64,000 nucleotides of DNA from Halolamina pelagica. Its GTDB lineage: Archaea > Halobacteriota > Halobacteria > Halobacteriales > Haloferacaceae. The position numbers and the translations under genes are program-made. Below the pieces are notes generated by a model, which was given only the letters and a program-made list of their open reading frames with translations, made no database searches and was not told where the DNA came from. This document shows, one piece after another, positions 8,998 to 19,014 of this stretch; the stretch's first letter is position 1, and every line of letters begins with the position of its first letter. The stretch is taken from NCBI RefSeq assembly GCF_001307315.1, contig NZ_LGUC01000001.1:2542001-2606000 (forward strand), in the 5' to 3' direction.

Positions 8998-10098
8998 ATC
9001 CAGCGCCTCGACCAGCGCGTCGCCGACGAGCTTGAACGACACCACCGTCGCCGCCAGCGCCGCCGCGGGGAACACTGACACCCACCACTTCGTCAGCATC
9101 GGCACCTGACCACCGAGCCCGCGGGCCATGACGTTACCCAACGACTGGAGGTCGAACGCCTCCAGCCCCAGGAACGCGAGCCCCGCCTCCGTCAACAGCA
9201 ACACGGGCGCCTGCTGGGTCGCGGTCGGGATCGCCACGACCGACACCGCGGGGAGGACGTGTTTCCGCAGGACGTGTCGGTCGCTCCCGCCGAGCACTTT
9301 CGCGGCCTGGACGAACTCGGTCTCGCGCAGCCGTCGCGCCTCGCTCCGGACGACCCGGGCGGCGCCGCCCCAGCCGAGGAAGCCGAAGAGGAGGATGATC
9401 ACCAGCAGCGACTCGCCGGTGATCCAGATCAGCAGCAAGTACATCACCAGCGGCGGCACCGCGTCCTGCACCTCGACGGCCCGCATCGAGACGTTGTCGA
9501 TCAGCCCCCCGTGATAGCCGGCGCTGGTGCCGACGACCAACGCCAGCGGCACGATCAGCGCCAGCGCGATGACGGCGACGTACAGCGTGACGTGCAGCCC
9601 CTGCAGCAGCAGGATCTCCATCGCGTAGCCGTTGATGTCGGTCCCGAGCGGGTACTGCCAGCTCCCGTGACAGCGCCCGTCGACGACCGGACCGGCGCAC
9701 TTGTGCGGGAGTTCGTCAGCCGGGATCGTCCCCCAGATCGGCGGCTGATTCCCGTTGAGGAAATCCAGCTTCGGCGCCGGCACGAGCGCGAGGCCGACCG
9801 TGCCGAGCACGTACACCACCCCGAGCCACGCCGCGCCGGCGATAGCTTCGGGCTTCTCGCGGAAGCGCTGCCACACCGTCGCCGCACGCTCCCGGTCTTC
9901 GAGGATCGGGAGGACGCCGTAGAACAGCAACACGACGTTCGCGAGGATGAACAGCCAGTCCAGCGGCGACGCCAGCCAGGTGCCGACGGTGTAGCCGTCG
10001 TTCACCTGTGTGTCGTAGAGGGCGAGGGCGACGACGACGGCCAGCACCACGATGGAGAGCGGGATCCGGCGGCGTCGCCAGTCCAGCGACGGGGACAT
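8983..10098 (-). CDS. ABC transporter permease, DppC/OppC type
   Basis: A 371-residue inner-membrane subunit of a peptide/nickel-type ABC importer. About six to seven membrane helices; the N-terminal 130 residues include two extra hydrophobic segments and a periplasmic-type loop with Cys pair (HKCAG...GRCHG) before the usual DppC core LGTDINGYAMEILLLQG. The EAA loop that contacts the ATPase reads ETEFVQAAKVLGGSDRHVLR near residue 265. It is divergent from the matching DppB-type gene; no ATP-binding or substrate-binding subunit lies in the window, so partners must be encoded elsewhere. Its stop lies inside the tandem repeat array. Confidence 0.9.
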   Translation of the reverse strand: MSPSLDWRRRRIPLSIVVLAVVVALALYDTQVNDGYTVGTWLASPLDWLFILANVVLLFYGVLPILEDRERAATVWQRFREKPEAIAGAAWLGVVYVLGTVGLALVPAPKLDFLNGNQPPIWGTIPADELPHKCAGPVVDGRCHGSWQYPLGTDINGYAMEILLLQGLHVTLYVAVIALALIVPLALVVGTSAGYHGGLIDNVSMRAVEVQDAVPPLVMYLLLIWITGESLLVIILLFGFLGWGGAARVVRSEARRLRETEFVQAAKVLGGSDRHVLRKHVLPAVSVVAIPTATQQAPVLLLTEAGLAFLGLEAFDLQSLGNVMARGLGGQVPMLTKWWVSVFPAAALAATVVSFKLVGDALVEALDPRLG

Positions 10099-10222
10099 TG
10101 TGGTACGATGTAGTGCGGTTCGGCCGTGATAAACCTTCTCGATCGGTAACGTTTAACAGTCAGTCGTCCCACGCTAGGGGCGTGCCCGTCTGCCAGTCGC
10201 CCCTCCACTGGATACGCGACCC

Positions 10223-11143
10223 ATGAGTCTTCGGTCACGGCTGCTCGCCCGGTTCGGCTTCGCCGTCGTCGCCGTCTACCTCGTGATCACGCTGACGTTC
10301 CTCGTCGTCGTGCTCACCCCGGACACCAACCTCCGCGGGATGCTCGGCACCGCGCTGTGGTCCGGCGCCTCGCCCGCCGAGATGGAGCAGATGCGCGAGA
10401 CGTACCTGGCGGCTCGCGGCCGGAACCAACCGCTGTACCGGCGCTACCTCGACTGGGTCGTCAACATCACGCTGTTCCGCTGGGGGCTCTCGGCGACGTT
10501 CGGCGAGCCGGTGACCCAGGTCGTCGGCGCCGCCACCCTCGAGACGGCGAAGTATCTCGTCCCCGGTGCGGTGTCGGCCTGGATCGCCGGCATCGCCGTC
10601 GGCATCCGGTCGGCCCGGGAGCGCGGGAGCCGGTTCGACCGCCTCGGCCGGCTGGCGACGTACGTGCTGTTCGGGCTGCCGGGGTTCTGGCTGGCCGCGC
10701 TCGTGCTCGTCGCCCTCGACGGCGGGGGCCAGCTCGCCCGCGACGTGATCGTCCCCGGCGGCGCCGTCGCCGCCGCGCTGTTGGCCGGCCAGGTGAGCCT
10801 GACGCGCTCCCGCAGCGTCGATGAGTTCGACGCCGACTACGTGCGCTACCTCCGCGCGAAGGGGCTCAGCGACCACGGCGTCGACCGCCGCGTGTTCCGG
10901 AACGTGCTCGTCCCGGTGCTGTCGATGACCGCCGCGGAGCTGTTCTCCGTGCTCGTGCTCTCGGTCGTCGTGCTGGAGTCGCTGATCGGGATCGAGGGGA
11001 TCGGCTGGCTCACCTACGAGGCCACCCAGGAGAACGACATCCCGCTGATCCTCGGGACGACGATGGTGCTGGTCGTGGTCGGCATCGGCGGGAGCATCGT
11101 CTGCGATCTCGCGAGCGCGTGGCTCGATCCGCGGTCGCGGTAG
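10223..11143 (+). CDS. ABC transporter permease, DppB/OppB type
   Basis: A 306-residue membrane subunit pairing with the DppC-type protein encoded divergently. The N-terminal helix is followed by the exported loop typical of DppB, containing QPLYRRYLDWVVNITLFRWG, and the core of five helices. The EAA loop DFDADYVRYLRAKGLSD-like segment (residues about 200-215, DADYVRYLRAKGLSDHGV) is clear, and the C-terminus GIEGIGWLTYEA matches the conserved DppB end. Substrate class is peptide, nickel or sugar-acid like and cannot be decided here. The 124 bases between the two starts hold both promoters. Confidence 0.9.
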   Translation: MSLRSRLLARFGFAVVAVYLVITLTFLVVVLTPDTNLRGMLGTALWSGASPAEMEQMRETYLAARGRNQPLYRRYLDWVVNITLFRWGLSATFGEPVTQVVGAATLETAKYLVPGAVSAWIAGIAVGIRSARERGSRFDRLGRLATYVLFGLPGFWLAALVLVALDGGGQLARDVIVPGGAVAAALLAGQVSLTRSRSVDEFDADYVRYLRAKGLSDHGVDRRVFRNVLVPVLSMTAAELFSVLVLSVVVLESLIGIEGIGWLTYEATQENDIPLILGTTMVLVVVGIGGSIVCDLASAWLDPRSR

Positions 11144-11187
11144 GCGAGGAGGCAGTTTCTTGCACCCGTCGCGAGAAGCGGTGAGTG

Positions 11188-12357
11188 ATGCCCTCCAGAC
11201 GCGAGTACTTGGCTGCAGTCGCGAGCGCCACCGCGGTCGGCGTCGCCGGCTGTCTCGACGGCGCCGACGCCGCCACAGCCGGCACGGACGAATCGACCGA
11301 GTGGCCGATGCGAAACTACGACCGCTACGGCGCGGCGTACGCGAGCGATGCCGCCGCCCCGCGGTCGTCCCCGGGCGAACGCTTCGAGACCGCACTCGAG
11401 GGCACCCCGCGCGGGCGACCGATCGTCGCCGGCGGCCGCGTGTTCCAGTCGACCTGGGCCGGGATCGAGGCAGTCGACGCCGAGAGCGGCGAGAAGCTGT
11501 GGACCTACCGAGCCGAGGAGGGCGCCAGCCACTACCCGACGCCCGCAGCGCACGACGGCGTCGTCTACGCCGGCACCGATGCGGTACTGATCGCCCTCGA
11601 CGCCGAGAGCGGCGACGAGCAGTGGCGCGTCGACACTGACGGGCGGGTCACGGCGTCGCCGGTGCCCGGCTACGAGTGGGACCCCATCTACGTCGGGACC
11701 GACCACGGGGAGGTGCTCAAGGTCCGCGACGGCGGCGATGTCGAGTGGCGAGCGACCGTCTACGGCGAAGTGACCCACCTCGTCACGCCCAACGTCGCCG
11801 GCGTCACCGCCGCCACCAGCGGCGGCGAGGTGTTCACGCTGTACCAAGGCCGCGGACTCTGGCGGAAGAAAGTCCCGGGCCAGGTGACCGCGATCGCCGC
11901 GCAGAGCGGGAACGACCTGTTCGTGGCCACGTTCGGCGGCGGCGTCCTCAAACTCCGGACGGCCGCCCACGCAGGGCGAACCGCGTGGCGCAGCGAGCGC
12001 GGACCGGTCGCCGACGGCGCGCTCGTGCTGGCCGACGGCGCCGTGTTCGGCGGTGACCTCTCGGGCGTCCACCGCCTCGACGCCGGCGACGGGGGCGTCG
12101 GGTGGGAGCTCGGCGACGACACGTACTCCGTCGCGGCGGCGGGGGACACGCTCTACGTCGGCGCCGACGGGGCGGTGATCGCGCGCCCGCTCTCGGGCGG
12201 TGCCGGCGTCGGCGGGAGTCGCCTGAACGCGGAGCGGTTCCGGTACGGGATCGGCGACGAAGCCGCGGCGATGGGCGTCACGCCGGCCGACGGCGCGCTG
12301 TTCGCTGGCGTGACCGACTCGGGCAGCGGGGAGGAGCGCCTGCTCGCGCTGGAGTAG
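11188..12357 (+). CDS. PQQ-binding-like beta-propeller lipoprotein
   Basis: A 389-residue exported protein. The N-terminus MPSRREYLAAVASATAVGVAG then C is a Tat signal with lipobox near residue 22. The rest is a series of about seven PQQ-like blades with motifs such as VDAESGEKLWTYR and LDAESGDEQWRVD, each with the conserved W at the end of a strand. Such propellers in haloarchaea are seldom true quinoprotein dehydrogenases; none of the catalytic calcium ligands is obvious, so a scaffold or assembly role is as likely. A GTG codon immediately precedes the chosen ATG. It meets deoC stop-to-stop with no gap. Confidence 0.85.
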   Translation: MPSRREYLAAVASATAVGVAGCLDGADAATAGTDESTEWPMRNYDRYGAAYASDAAAPRSSPGERFETALEGTPRGRPIVAGGRVFQSTWAGIEAVDAESGEKLWTYRAEEGASHYPTPAAHDGVVYAGTDAVLIALDAESGDEQWRVDTDGRVTASPVPGYEWDPIYVGTDHGEVLKVRDGGDVEWRATVYGEVTHLVTPNVAGVTAATSGGEVFTLYQGRGLWRKKVPGQVTAIAAQSGNDLFVATFGGGVLKLRTAAHAGRTAWRSERGPVADGALVLADGAVFGGDLSGVHRLDAGDGGVGWELGDDTYSVAAAGDTLYVGADGAVIARPLSGGAGVGGSRLNAERFRYGIGDEAAAMGVTPADGALFAGVTDSGSGEERLLALE

Positions 12358-12993
12358 CTACTCCGGGGCGCCCGAGAGGATCTCGACGCCCGAACTCGCA
12401 CCGATGCGCTCGGCGCCGGCGTCGAGCATCGCCATCGCGTCCTCGTAGCTGCCGACGCCGCCGGAGGCTTTGACGGGGAGGTACTCGCTCATCAGCTCCA
12501 CGTCCGCCACCGCGGCGCCGCCATCGGCAAACCCCGTCGACGTTTTCACCATGTCGGCGCCCGCGGCCTCGGCGGCCTCGCAGGCGGCGTGTTTCTCGTC
12601 GTGGGTGAGCAGCGCGGTCTCGATGATCACCTTCACCGGCAGCGGCGTGGCGGCGACGACGCCCGCGAGATCCTCCTGGACGGCGTCGGTCTCGCCGGCC
12701 TTGAGTCGGCCGACGTTGAGCACCACGTCGAGCTCGTCGGCGCCGTCGGCGTCGGCGACGACCGCCTCCTCGCGCTTGGCCGCCGCGGCGTGCTGGCCGT
12801 GGGGGAAGCCGATCACCGTCGCCAGCGTCACGTCGGGCGCGTATTCGGCGGCCTCGCTCACGTAGCACGGCGGGATGCAGGCGTTCATCCCGTGCTCGGC
12901 GGCCTCGTCGAGCACGCGCTGCGTGTCGGCCCAGGTGGTCTCCGGGCCGAGGACGGTGTGGTCGATCTTGGGGGCGAGTTCGTCGCGATCCAT
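12358..12993 (-). CDS. deoC: Deoxyribose-phosphate aldolase
   Basis: A 211-residue TIM-barrel class I aldolase that splits 2-deoxyribose 5-phosphate into acetaldehyde and glyceraldehyde 3-phosphate. The Schiff-base lysine is in the segment [14 protein letters not shown] (about residue 145), with a second conserved Lys in VKASGGVGS near residue 175 and an Asp in ELDVVLNVG. The start [17 protein letters not shown] is standard for the family. Together with uridine phosphorylase 1.4 kb away it fits nucleoside salvage. Its stop codon abuts the propeller gene's stop (TAGCTA at 12355-12360). Confidence 0.95.
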   Translation of the reverse strand: MDRDELAPKIDHTVLGPETTWADTQRVLDEAAEHGMNACIPPCYVSEAAEYAPDVTLATVIGFPHGQHAAAAKREEAVVADADGADELDVVLNVGRLKAGETDAVQEDLAGVVAATPLPVKVIIETALLTHDEKHAACEAAEAAGADMVKTSTGFADGGAAVADVELMSEYLPVKASGGVGSYEDAMAMLDAGAERIGASSGVEILSGAPE

Positions 12994-13077
12994 GCCCGCC
13001 TCTGGGCCCGCCGAGGTGAAAAACACCGCCGCTCCGCGCTCCGAAACGCTTTCGCCCCGCCCGCTCCCCCGGCAACC

Positions 13078-13884
13078 ATGGTACTCCCCGCCGGCTTCGC
13101 GCTGCCGCCGCTGCCGTACCTGCTCGCGCTGCTGCTCGCCGGCGGCGCCGTCGCCGTCGCGCTGTGGCGCCGCGATCCGGCCGTTTCCGACCGCCTCGTG
13201 CTCGCGCTCGTCCCGTGGATGCTCGCCGGCGCGTGGCTCCACGTCCTCCACGTCGTCGGCGCCGCGCCCGAGGCGATCGACCCGCTGCTGGGGACGCCGG
13301 CGGCCTACCTCACCACGGCGATCCTCGCGGGCGCCGTCTGGCTGGCTGTCGACGCCGGCGAGATCGCGACCGAGCGGGCGTTCGCCGCCGCCGGCGCGGC
13401 CGTCGCGGCGCTGGTGCTCGCGGTCGGCGTCCAGTGGGGGCTGGACGAGGGGACGTTCGCGCCCGCCTGGCCCGTCGTCGCGGCCGTCCTCGGCGTCGGC
13501 GTGGGGATCGCGGTCTGGCTCGGCCTCCGGCGTGCGTACCCGGGCGTCGGCGACGCGGGCGCCGCGGGCGCGCTGGCGATCGTCGCCCACAGCCTCGACG
13601 GGATCTCGACGGCGATCGGGATCGACCTGCTCGGCGCGACCGAGCGCACGCCGCTCTCGCGGGCGGTGATCGAGTTCGGCGCGACGCTGCCGACCGCGGA
13701 GCTGCTGGGGACTGCGTGGCCCTTCGTGCTCGTAAAACTTGCACTCGGCGCCGGGATCACGGCGCTGTTGGCGGAGTCGGTCCGGGAGGCGCCCCGCCAG
13801 GGCCGGCTCCTGCTCGCGTTCGTCGCCGCCGTCGGGCTCGGCCCCGGCGCCCACAACCTGCTGCTGTTCTCGATTATGGGCTAG
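13078..13884 (+). CDS. DUF63 family membrane protein
   Basis: A 268-residue archaeal membrane protein of about seven to eight helices. Features of DUF63 are present, including the strongly conserved region [18 protein letters not shown] near residue 172 and the End segment LGPGAHNLL. The family is widespread in Euryarchaeota and has no assigned function; the conserved H and D residues inside the membrane hint at ion or proton handling (inference only). ATG at 13078 follows directly on a divergent gap from deoC. Its stop shares the four bases CTAG (13881-13884) with the convergent gene's stop. Confidence 0.88.
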   Translation: MVLPAGFALPPLPYLLALLLAGGAVAVALWRRDPAVSDRLVLALVPWMLAGAWLHVLHVVGAAPEAIDPLLGTPAAYLTTAILAGAVWLAVDAGEIATERAFAAAGAAVAALVLAVGVQWGLDEGTFAPAWPVVAAVLGVGVGIAVWLGLRRAYPGVGDAGAAGALAIVAHSLDGISTAIGIDLLGATERTPLSRAVIEFGATLPTAELLGTAWPFVLVKLALGAGITALLAESVREAPRQGRLLLAFVAAVGLGPGAHNLLLFSIMG

Positions 13885-14270
13885 CGCCGACCGCGGCGGC
13901 GCTTGCTGTACCACTCGCGATCGCGTCGCCAGCGTCGCAGGCGCGATCGGAGCGAGCCCTCCAGCATCCCGTGGCCCGGGTCGGCGACGAACTGGTACGT
14001 CGCGAGCGCGAACACGGGGAGGCTGATCGCGACGTTGAACGCCGTGAGCGCGAGGAACTCCCCCGTGACCAGATCGACGAACAGCGCGATCGCCAGCAGG
14101 CGGAGGCCGACGACGATCAGGAGCTCGTCGAGGCGGGCGAGCAGGCGCTCGCCGAAACTCGGGCGGCCGGGGCGGCCCGAGTCGAACAGCAGCCGCTCGA
14201 CGCGGTCGGGGAGCCGGGGGCGGAAGTACGCCCGAAGCGGGCGTGAGCGACGTGGTCCGCGAACCGACAT
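13881..14270 (-). CDS. Small basic membrane protein, unknown function
   Basis: A 129-residue protein with a very basic N-terminal third ([20 protein letters not shown]), two hydrophobic segments (about residues 48-66 and 72-92), and a strongly basic C-terminal tail rich in Arg ([19 protein letters not shown]). The positive charges on both ends suggest both tails face the cytoplasm. No domain recognised. It ends in a CTAG shared with the DUF63 gene and is divergent from the nucleoside phosphorylase gene. Confidence 0.65.
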   Translation of the reverse strand: MSVRGPRRSRPLRAYFRPRLPDRVERLLFDSGRPGRPSFGERLLARLDELLIVVGLRLLAIALFVDLVTGEFLALTAFNVAISLPVFALATYQFVADPGHGMLEGSLRSRLRRWRRDREWYSKRRRGRR

Positions 14271-14363
14271 GGCTCCGAGCACGGCGGGGAGGGAAAAGAA
14301 AGCTTGCCCGACCGGAGCGCCCGGACCGCGGTGTTTTTGGCGACGCCGACGACATCCGCGAGT

Positions 14364-15088
14364 ATGGCCAAACAGCCCCACCTGCTCGTCGGCGAGGGTG
14401 ACGTGAACGAGATCGCGCTCATCCCGGGCGACCCCGGGCGCGTCGACCGCATCGCCAAGCAGTGTGAGAACGTCGAGGAAGTGTCCGAAAACCGCGAGTA
14501 CAAGGTCGTCAACGCCGAGTACGAGGGCACTGAGCTGACCATCTGCTCGACGGGGATCGGCTGCCCCTCCGCCGCCATCGCGATCGAGGAGCTGCACAAC
14601 GTCGGCGTCGAGACCGTCCTCCGCGTCGGCACCACGGGCGCGCTGCAGGCGGACATCGAGATCGGCGACATGGTCGTCGCGACCGGCGCCGCCAAGGAGG
14701 AGGGGACGAGCAAGCGCTACGAGTCCGCGACCTACCCGCGGTGCCGGACTACGACGTGCTCTCCCGGCTGGTCGACGCCTCCGAGGCCAACGACGAGGAC
14801 GTCCACGTGGGGCCCATCGTCTCCGACGACGCGTTCTACAACGAGAGCGACGAGTTCGTCGAGGACTGGGAGGCGGCCGGCCTGCTCTGTATCGAGATGG
14901 AGGCCGCCGCCGTCTTCTCGCTGGCGCGGCGCCGCGGCATGCAGGCCGGCGCGATCTGTACCGTCGACGGTAACCTCGTGAAGGGCACCCAGAAGGGGGA
15001 GACCGAGGGCGAGGAACTGCCCGAGAAAGCCAAGAACAACGTCGAGCGCGCCATCGGCATCGCGCTCGACGCCGTCGCCGCGCTCTGA
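14364..15088 (+). CDS. udp: Uridine phosphorylase / nucleoside phosphorylase (one-base frameshift)
   Basis: A PNP/UDP family enzyme that releases the base from a nucleoside with phosphate. Family motifs are [10 protein letters not shown] (phosphate-binding), [27 protein letters not shown], and [13 protein letters not shown] with the MEAA ribose-binding glutamate. The frame breaks at the C run 14735-14737 in the codons for YESATYPAVPDYD; restoring one base gives 241 residues, the normal length. Upstream GTGTTTTTGG about 30 bases before the ATG could be a promoter box. The stop is followed two bases later by the HPP-Usp gene, so the two are probably co-transcribed. Confidence 0.92.
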
Positions 15089-15090
15089 AG

Positions 15091-16563
15091 ATGGGGCGGC
15101 GCCGGGAGCGGGTGCGCACGGCGATTCGCCGGCTCCGGTCCGCCCAGCGGCGCGAAGTAGGCGAGTTCCTCCGGTGGATCGAGAACACCGACAACCTCGT
15201 CCACCTCTCGGTGCTGGTGTTCGTCCCGCTGCTGATCGCGCTGGTGACCCTGCTCTCGAACGCGATCGAGGCGCTGCCGTACCTCCTGTTCCCGCCGCTG
15301 GCGTCGGGGGCGTACACGCTGTTCGTCCGCCCCGAGAGCCGCTACGCCTCGCCCAGACGCTTCGTCGGCGGCATCACGCTGGGGGCGCTCTGTGGCTGGG
15401 TCGCGTTCGTCGCCGCCCAGCGACTGTTTCCGGCGTCGACGTTCACCGTCCCGCCGGCGGCGGCCGCCGGCGCCATCGCGCTGACCGGGATCGTGACGTG
15501 GGTGCTCGATCTCGAGGAGCCCTCGGCGTTCTCCTCGGCGCTGCTGGTGCTGGTCGTCGAGATGGGGACCGGCACGATCACCCTGCAGCCGCTCCCGGCG
15601 CTGGTGATCCGGCTCTCGCCGCGCTCGGCGTACGTCCTCAGCGTCCTGCTCTCGACGGCGCTCGTCGCCGCCGCCTTCGTCGTCTGGGACAAGACGTTCT
15701 ACGAGCGCCGGGCGACGTACCTCTACGGCACGACCCACGGCGACGACCACGTCCTCGTCCCGATGCGCGGCGACGACGGCGTCGAGACGGCGACGATGGC
15801 CGCCCGGATCGCCGCCGCCCACGACGCCGGGAAAGTCGTCCTCCTAGACGTGTTAGAGGACCTGAACCCCGACGTACTGGCCGCCCACCGCGGCGAGGGC
15901 GACCCCGCGGCCGTCGACGAAGCCGGCGCCGAACGCGTCCGGCGGGCCGCGGAGCGGCTCGACAAAACCGCCACCCGGCTCCGTGAGCAGACCGGAGTCC
16001 CCTGTGAGGTGATCGTCGCCAGCGGCGACCCCGCGCCGACGACGCTCGACACCGCCGACCGGGCCAACTGCGACCTCATCGTGATGCCCTACGAGACCGC
16101 GGACGGCGCGCTCTCGCCGTACGTCCGGCGGGTGCTCTCCGGCCCCATCGACGCCGTCGCCCACCGGTCGACCGGGACGACCGACTGGCGCCGGGTGATG
16201 GTGCCCGTCGTCCGTCCCGGCGACACCGCCCACGCGATGGTCGACTTCGCGACCCGCCTCGCCGGCGACACCGGCCGGGCGAGCGTCTGTACCTGTATCG
16301 GCGACGAGAACGCCCGCCGGGGCGCCGAACACCGCCTCGCCAACGTCGTCGAGGCGTTCGACGCGCCGGTCGAAACCCGGGTCGCCCGCGCGGAGATCAC
16401 GACGTACATCCAGGAGAACGCGAAAGCGTACGATCTCGTGATGCTCGGCTCCTCCGGCGACCGCTCGACGGCGTCGCGGCTGATCTCGCCGCCGACGTTC
16501 CGCCAGATCCGGGACGTTGACTGCGACGTGGCGATTGTGGACCGGGGCGACGCCGGGCGGTGA
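15091..16563 (+). CDS. HPP family membrane protein with two C-terminal Usp domains
   Basis: A 490-residue fusion. Residues about 40-205 form five to six membrane helices of the HPP type (LPYLLFPPLASGAYTLF with the conserved Pro-Pro, and LVVEMGTGTITLQPLP). Residues about 220-490 hold two universal stress protein domains, the second with the GSSGDRS nucleotide-loop-like ending (MLGSSGDRSTAS). HPP proteins include nitrite/nitrate-linked transporters; Usp domains often bind ATP and regulate the attached transporter. This suggests a nucleotide-controlled transporter, as seen for several haloarchaeal Usp fusions. Its stop abuts the convergent channel gene (TGACTA). Confidence 0.88.
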   Translation: MGRRRERVRTAIRRLRSAQRREVGEFLRWIENTDNLVHLSVLVFVPLLIALVTLLSNAIEALPYLLFPPLASGAYTLFVRPESRYASPRRFVGGITLGALCGWVAFVAAQRLFPASTFTVPPAAAAGAIALTGIVTWVLDLEEPSAFSSALLVLVVEMGTGTITLQPLPALVIRLSPRSAYVLSVLLSTALVAAAFVVWDKTFYERRATYLYGTTHGDDHVLVPMRGDDGVETATMAARIAAAHDAGKVVLLDVLEDLNPDVLAAHRGEGDPAAVDEAGAERVRRAAERLDKTATRLREQTGVPCEVIVASGDPAPTTLDTADRANCDLIVMPYETADGALSPYVRRVLSGPIDAVAHRSTGTTDWRRVMVPVVRPGDTAHAMVDFATRLAGDTGRASVCTCIGDENARRGAEHRLANVVEAFDAPVETRVARAEITTYIQENAKAYDLVMLGSSGDRSTASRLISPPTFRQIRDVDCDVAIVDRGDAGR

Positions 16564-17712
16564 CTACTCCTCGCCCAGCAGGTCGCTGGCCTCCCGCTCG
16601 CTGTCGCCGCGGCCCATCGCCGCCTCGACGAGCAGGTGGCCGCCGATCGCGGCCGGGCTGATCACGGTGTCCGCGCCGGCACGTTTGAGCTTGCTCACGT
16701 TCTCGCGCTGGGTCACGCCGACCGCGATGTGGATCTCGGGGTTGAGCTCCCGGGCGGTGAGAATCGAGAGCGCGTCGTTGGCGTCGTTGTTGGTGGCGGC
16801 GATGACGGCCCGCGCCCGGTCGATCCCGGCGTTCTTGAGTGGCTCCTCGTCGCTGGGGTCGGCCGTCAACACGTGCACGTCGTGGTTGGTGAGCCGTCGG
16901 GTCACCGTCTCGTCCTCCGTGATGACGACGAACGTCGTCTGGGCTTCGAGCTCTTCGAGGATCGGTTCGGTCAGGTCGCCGTAGCCGAGAACCAGCACGT
17001 GGTTCTCGAGCGTGTCGAGTTGTTGTTCGGTCATACGTCCGAGTGCCGCGGAGAATCGGGCCTCGATCATCGGCGTCAACACCACCCCCAGTGCGACGGC
17101 GAAGGAGGCCACCGAGAGCATGATCGCCGACATGGCGAACAGCCGGGCCTGCTGGGTCTGGGCGTAGATGTCGCCGTAGCCCACGGTGCTCCCGGTGACG
17201 AGCGTGTAGTAGAACGCGTCGATGAGGCTGTTGACGCCCTGGAACCCGTCCCGGAGCGCGAAGGTGCCCACGGTGCCGTACACCTGCGCGGCGACGAGCG
17301 CCCCCAGCGCCGCCAGTTGGGTGGTCGTCAGGTCGAGTTCGTGGTGGAACGTCCGGCGGTTGAGCGCGACGACCGGCAGGGTGAGCAGCGACAGCGCCAC
17401 CAACGGGTAGGAGTAGTTGCTGGCCTGCAACAGCCCTTGGACGGCCGTGATCGGCAGCATCCCCACCGTGAGGAACCAGCCCGCGCGGTAGCGCTTCCGG
17501 AGCATGAACGCGCCGGCGAGGGTGAGAAAGCCCGTCAGTACGCCCGTGAACCCGGCCGTCTGGCGCACCATCGGCGGGACGTACGCCGCGAGCGGGCCGG
17601 TGGCGGTGGTGGTGGAGATGTTGATGATCCCCGTCGCCACCGAGAGCGCGGCGACCGCGAACGTCAGCCAGACGGAGGCGCGGACGCCGATCCAGTCCCG
17701 GTCCCACTGCAT
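16564..17712 (-). CDS. Potassium channel protein with RCK (TrkA-N) domain
   Basis: A 382-residue ion channel. Six N-terminal hydrophobic segments precede a pore helix and the selectivity filter TGSTVGYGDIY near residue 190, followed by the inner helix. From about residue 237 a TrkA-N/RCK Rossmann domain begins (VLVLGYGDLTEPILEELE) with the acidic end of strand 2 (VVITED), so NAD(H)/ADP-type regulation is likely. No C-terminal TrkA-C domain is attached; the divergent neighbours encode TrkA-C-type proteins, which may complete the system (inference). Confidence 0.93.
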   Translation of the reverse strand: MQWDRDWIGVRASVWLTFAVAALSVATGIINISTTTATGPLAAYVPPMVRQTAGFTGVLTGFLTLAGAFMLRKRYRAGWFLTVGMLPITAVQGLLQASNYSYPLVALSLLTLPVVALNRRTFHHELDLTTTQLAALGALVAAQVYGTVGTFALRDGFQGVNSLIDAFYYTLVTGSTVGYGDIYAQTQQARLFAMSAIMLSVASFAVALGVVLTPMIEARFSAALGRMTEQQLDTLENHVLVLGYGDLTEPILEELEAQTTFVVITEDETVTRRLTNHDVHVLTADPSDEEPLKNAGIDRARAVIAATNNDANDALSILTARELNPEIHIAVGVTQRENVSKLKRAGADTVISPAAIGGHLLVEAAMGRGDSEREASDLLGEE

Positions 17713-17799
17713 ACACGGGGGGAAATGCGCCGGGGGCTTAAATGCGCAGCCGATCTGGCCGCCGGTACGTCTATACAGGCGCCGACGCTCCGTCGCTGT

Positions 17800-19014
17800 A
17801 TGGCTTCGTTCCCGCTCCAGATCCTGCTCGGGGTGTATCTCGGGCTGGTGACGGGGATCGTGCCTGCGCTGGTGGCGTGGGTGCTCGGTTTTACCTTCAA
17901 GTACTTCACCAACGTCTCCATCCCCGGGTTCGGGGTGGTCGTGCTCGCGCTCGCCATCGCGGGGGTCAACGGCGGCCTGCTCGCGCTCAACGACCGGGCG
18001 ATCGTCGGCGGCGCCAACGGCGTCGCCATCCTCGTCGCGATCGTCGTCGTGCTGATGCTGTCAATGTACGCCCACGCCAAGGGCGACCAGATGGGGGCGG
18101 CGACGCCGAAACGGCTCACGCTGAAGAAGCTCGCCGACCGCACCCTCTCGGCTGACGTGGTCGACCTCGTCGGCGGCCGCGGGGAGGTGAGCCTGCAGAT
18201 CACGGGCGACGTGGGCGACATGGAGGGGTACCCGCCGCTGCCGGGCGAACTCCGCCGGGCGATCCGGGAGGCGTCGATCGCGCTGCCCGCGGACCTCCCC
18301 ATCTCCGAGCTCGAACACCGCGCCGAGGACCGCCTCCGGAGCGAGTTCGACCTCGCGAACGCCTCGGTCCGGATCGACGAGCGCGGCCACGCGACCGTCG
18401 CCGCCGCGCCGCCGACCGCCGGCCTCTCGAAGCGCGTCCCCGCGGGCAAGCGCGCGGTGTCGCTGACGACGATGGTGCCCACCGGCACCGCTGCCGGCGA
18501 CGAGGTGACGATCCGCACGCGAGACGCGACCTACGAGGGGACCGTCGTCAGCGTGCGCCCGGCGAAGGAGGGCAGTGGGGAGCCCGCCGCGACCGACGGC
18601 GGCACCGAGGCCGAAGCGCCGTCGCCGCCCGTCGCCAAGACCGCCGCGGGCGGGCGTGACCGCGTGACCGTCGCCGTGAGCCGCGAGACCGCGGGGGTGC
18701 TACTCGAACACGAAGTGACCGGGCTCAGCGTTCGCTCCCGGGGCGAGCGCCGGGAGTTCGAGCTGCTGGCGCTGCTGCGGCGCTCGGGCAAGCGGCTCCG
18801 CCGGGTGACCGTCCGGGAGGGCGGCGCGCTCGACGGCCACGGGCTTGGCGAAGTGGGCGTCCACTCGCAGTACGGCGTCGTCGTCCTCGCGGCCCGGGGC
18901 GACGGCGGCTGGACGCTCGTCCCCGGGGGTGGGTACGTCCCCGCGGCCGGTGAGGAGCTGTTCGTCGTCGGCACGCCCGCCGACCTCGACGCGTTCGCGG
19001 GGGTGGCGGCGTGA
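17800..19014 (+). CDS. Membrane protein with C-terminal TrkA-C-type domain
   Basis: A 404-residue protein with three N-terminal membrane helices (to about residue 90) and a long cytoplasmic part. The central region (about 115-245) is an unrecognised alpha/beta domain; after an acidic, Pro/Ala-rich linker the last 110 residues resemble an RCK_C domain (EFELLALLRRSGKRLRRVTV ... AAGEELFVVGTPADLDAF). RCK_C domains bind ions or nucleotides and gate channels. It is divergent from the potassium channel and overlaps the next gene by four bases (GTGA), so the two are translationally coupled. Confidence 0.8.
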   Translation: MASFPLQILLGVYLGLVTGIVPALVAWVLGFTFKYFTNVSIPGFGVVVLALAIAGVNGGLLALNDRAIVGGANGVAILVAIVVVLMLSMYAHAKGDQMGAATPKRLTLKKLADRTLSADVVDLVGGRGEVSLQITGDVGDMEGYPPLPGELRRAIREASIALPADLPISELEHRAEDRLRSEFDLANASVRIDERGHATVAAAPPTAGLSKRVPAGKRAVSLTTMVPTGTAAGDEVTIRTRDATYEGTVVSVRPAKEGSGEPAATDGGTEAEAPSPPVAKTAAGGRDRVTVAVSRETAGVLLEHEVTGLSVRSRGERREFELLALLRRSGKRLRRVTVREGGALDGHGLGEVGVHSQYGVVVLAARGDGGWTLVPGGGYVPAAGEELFVVGTPADLDAFAGVAA

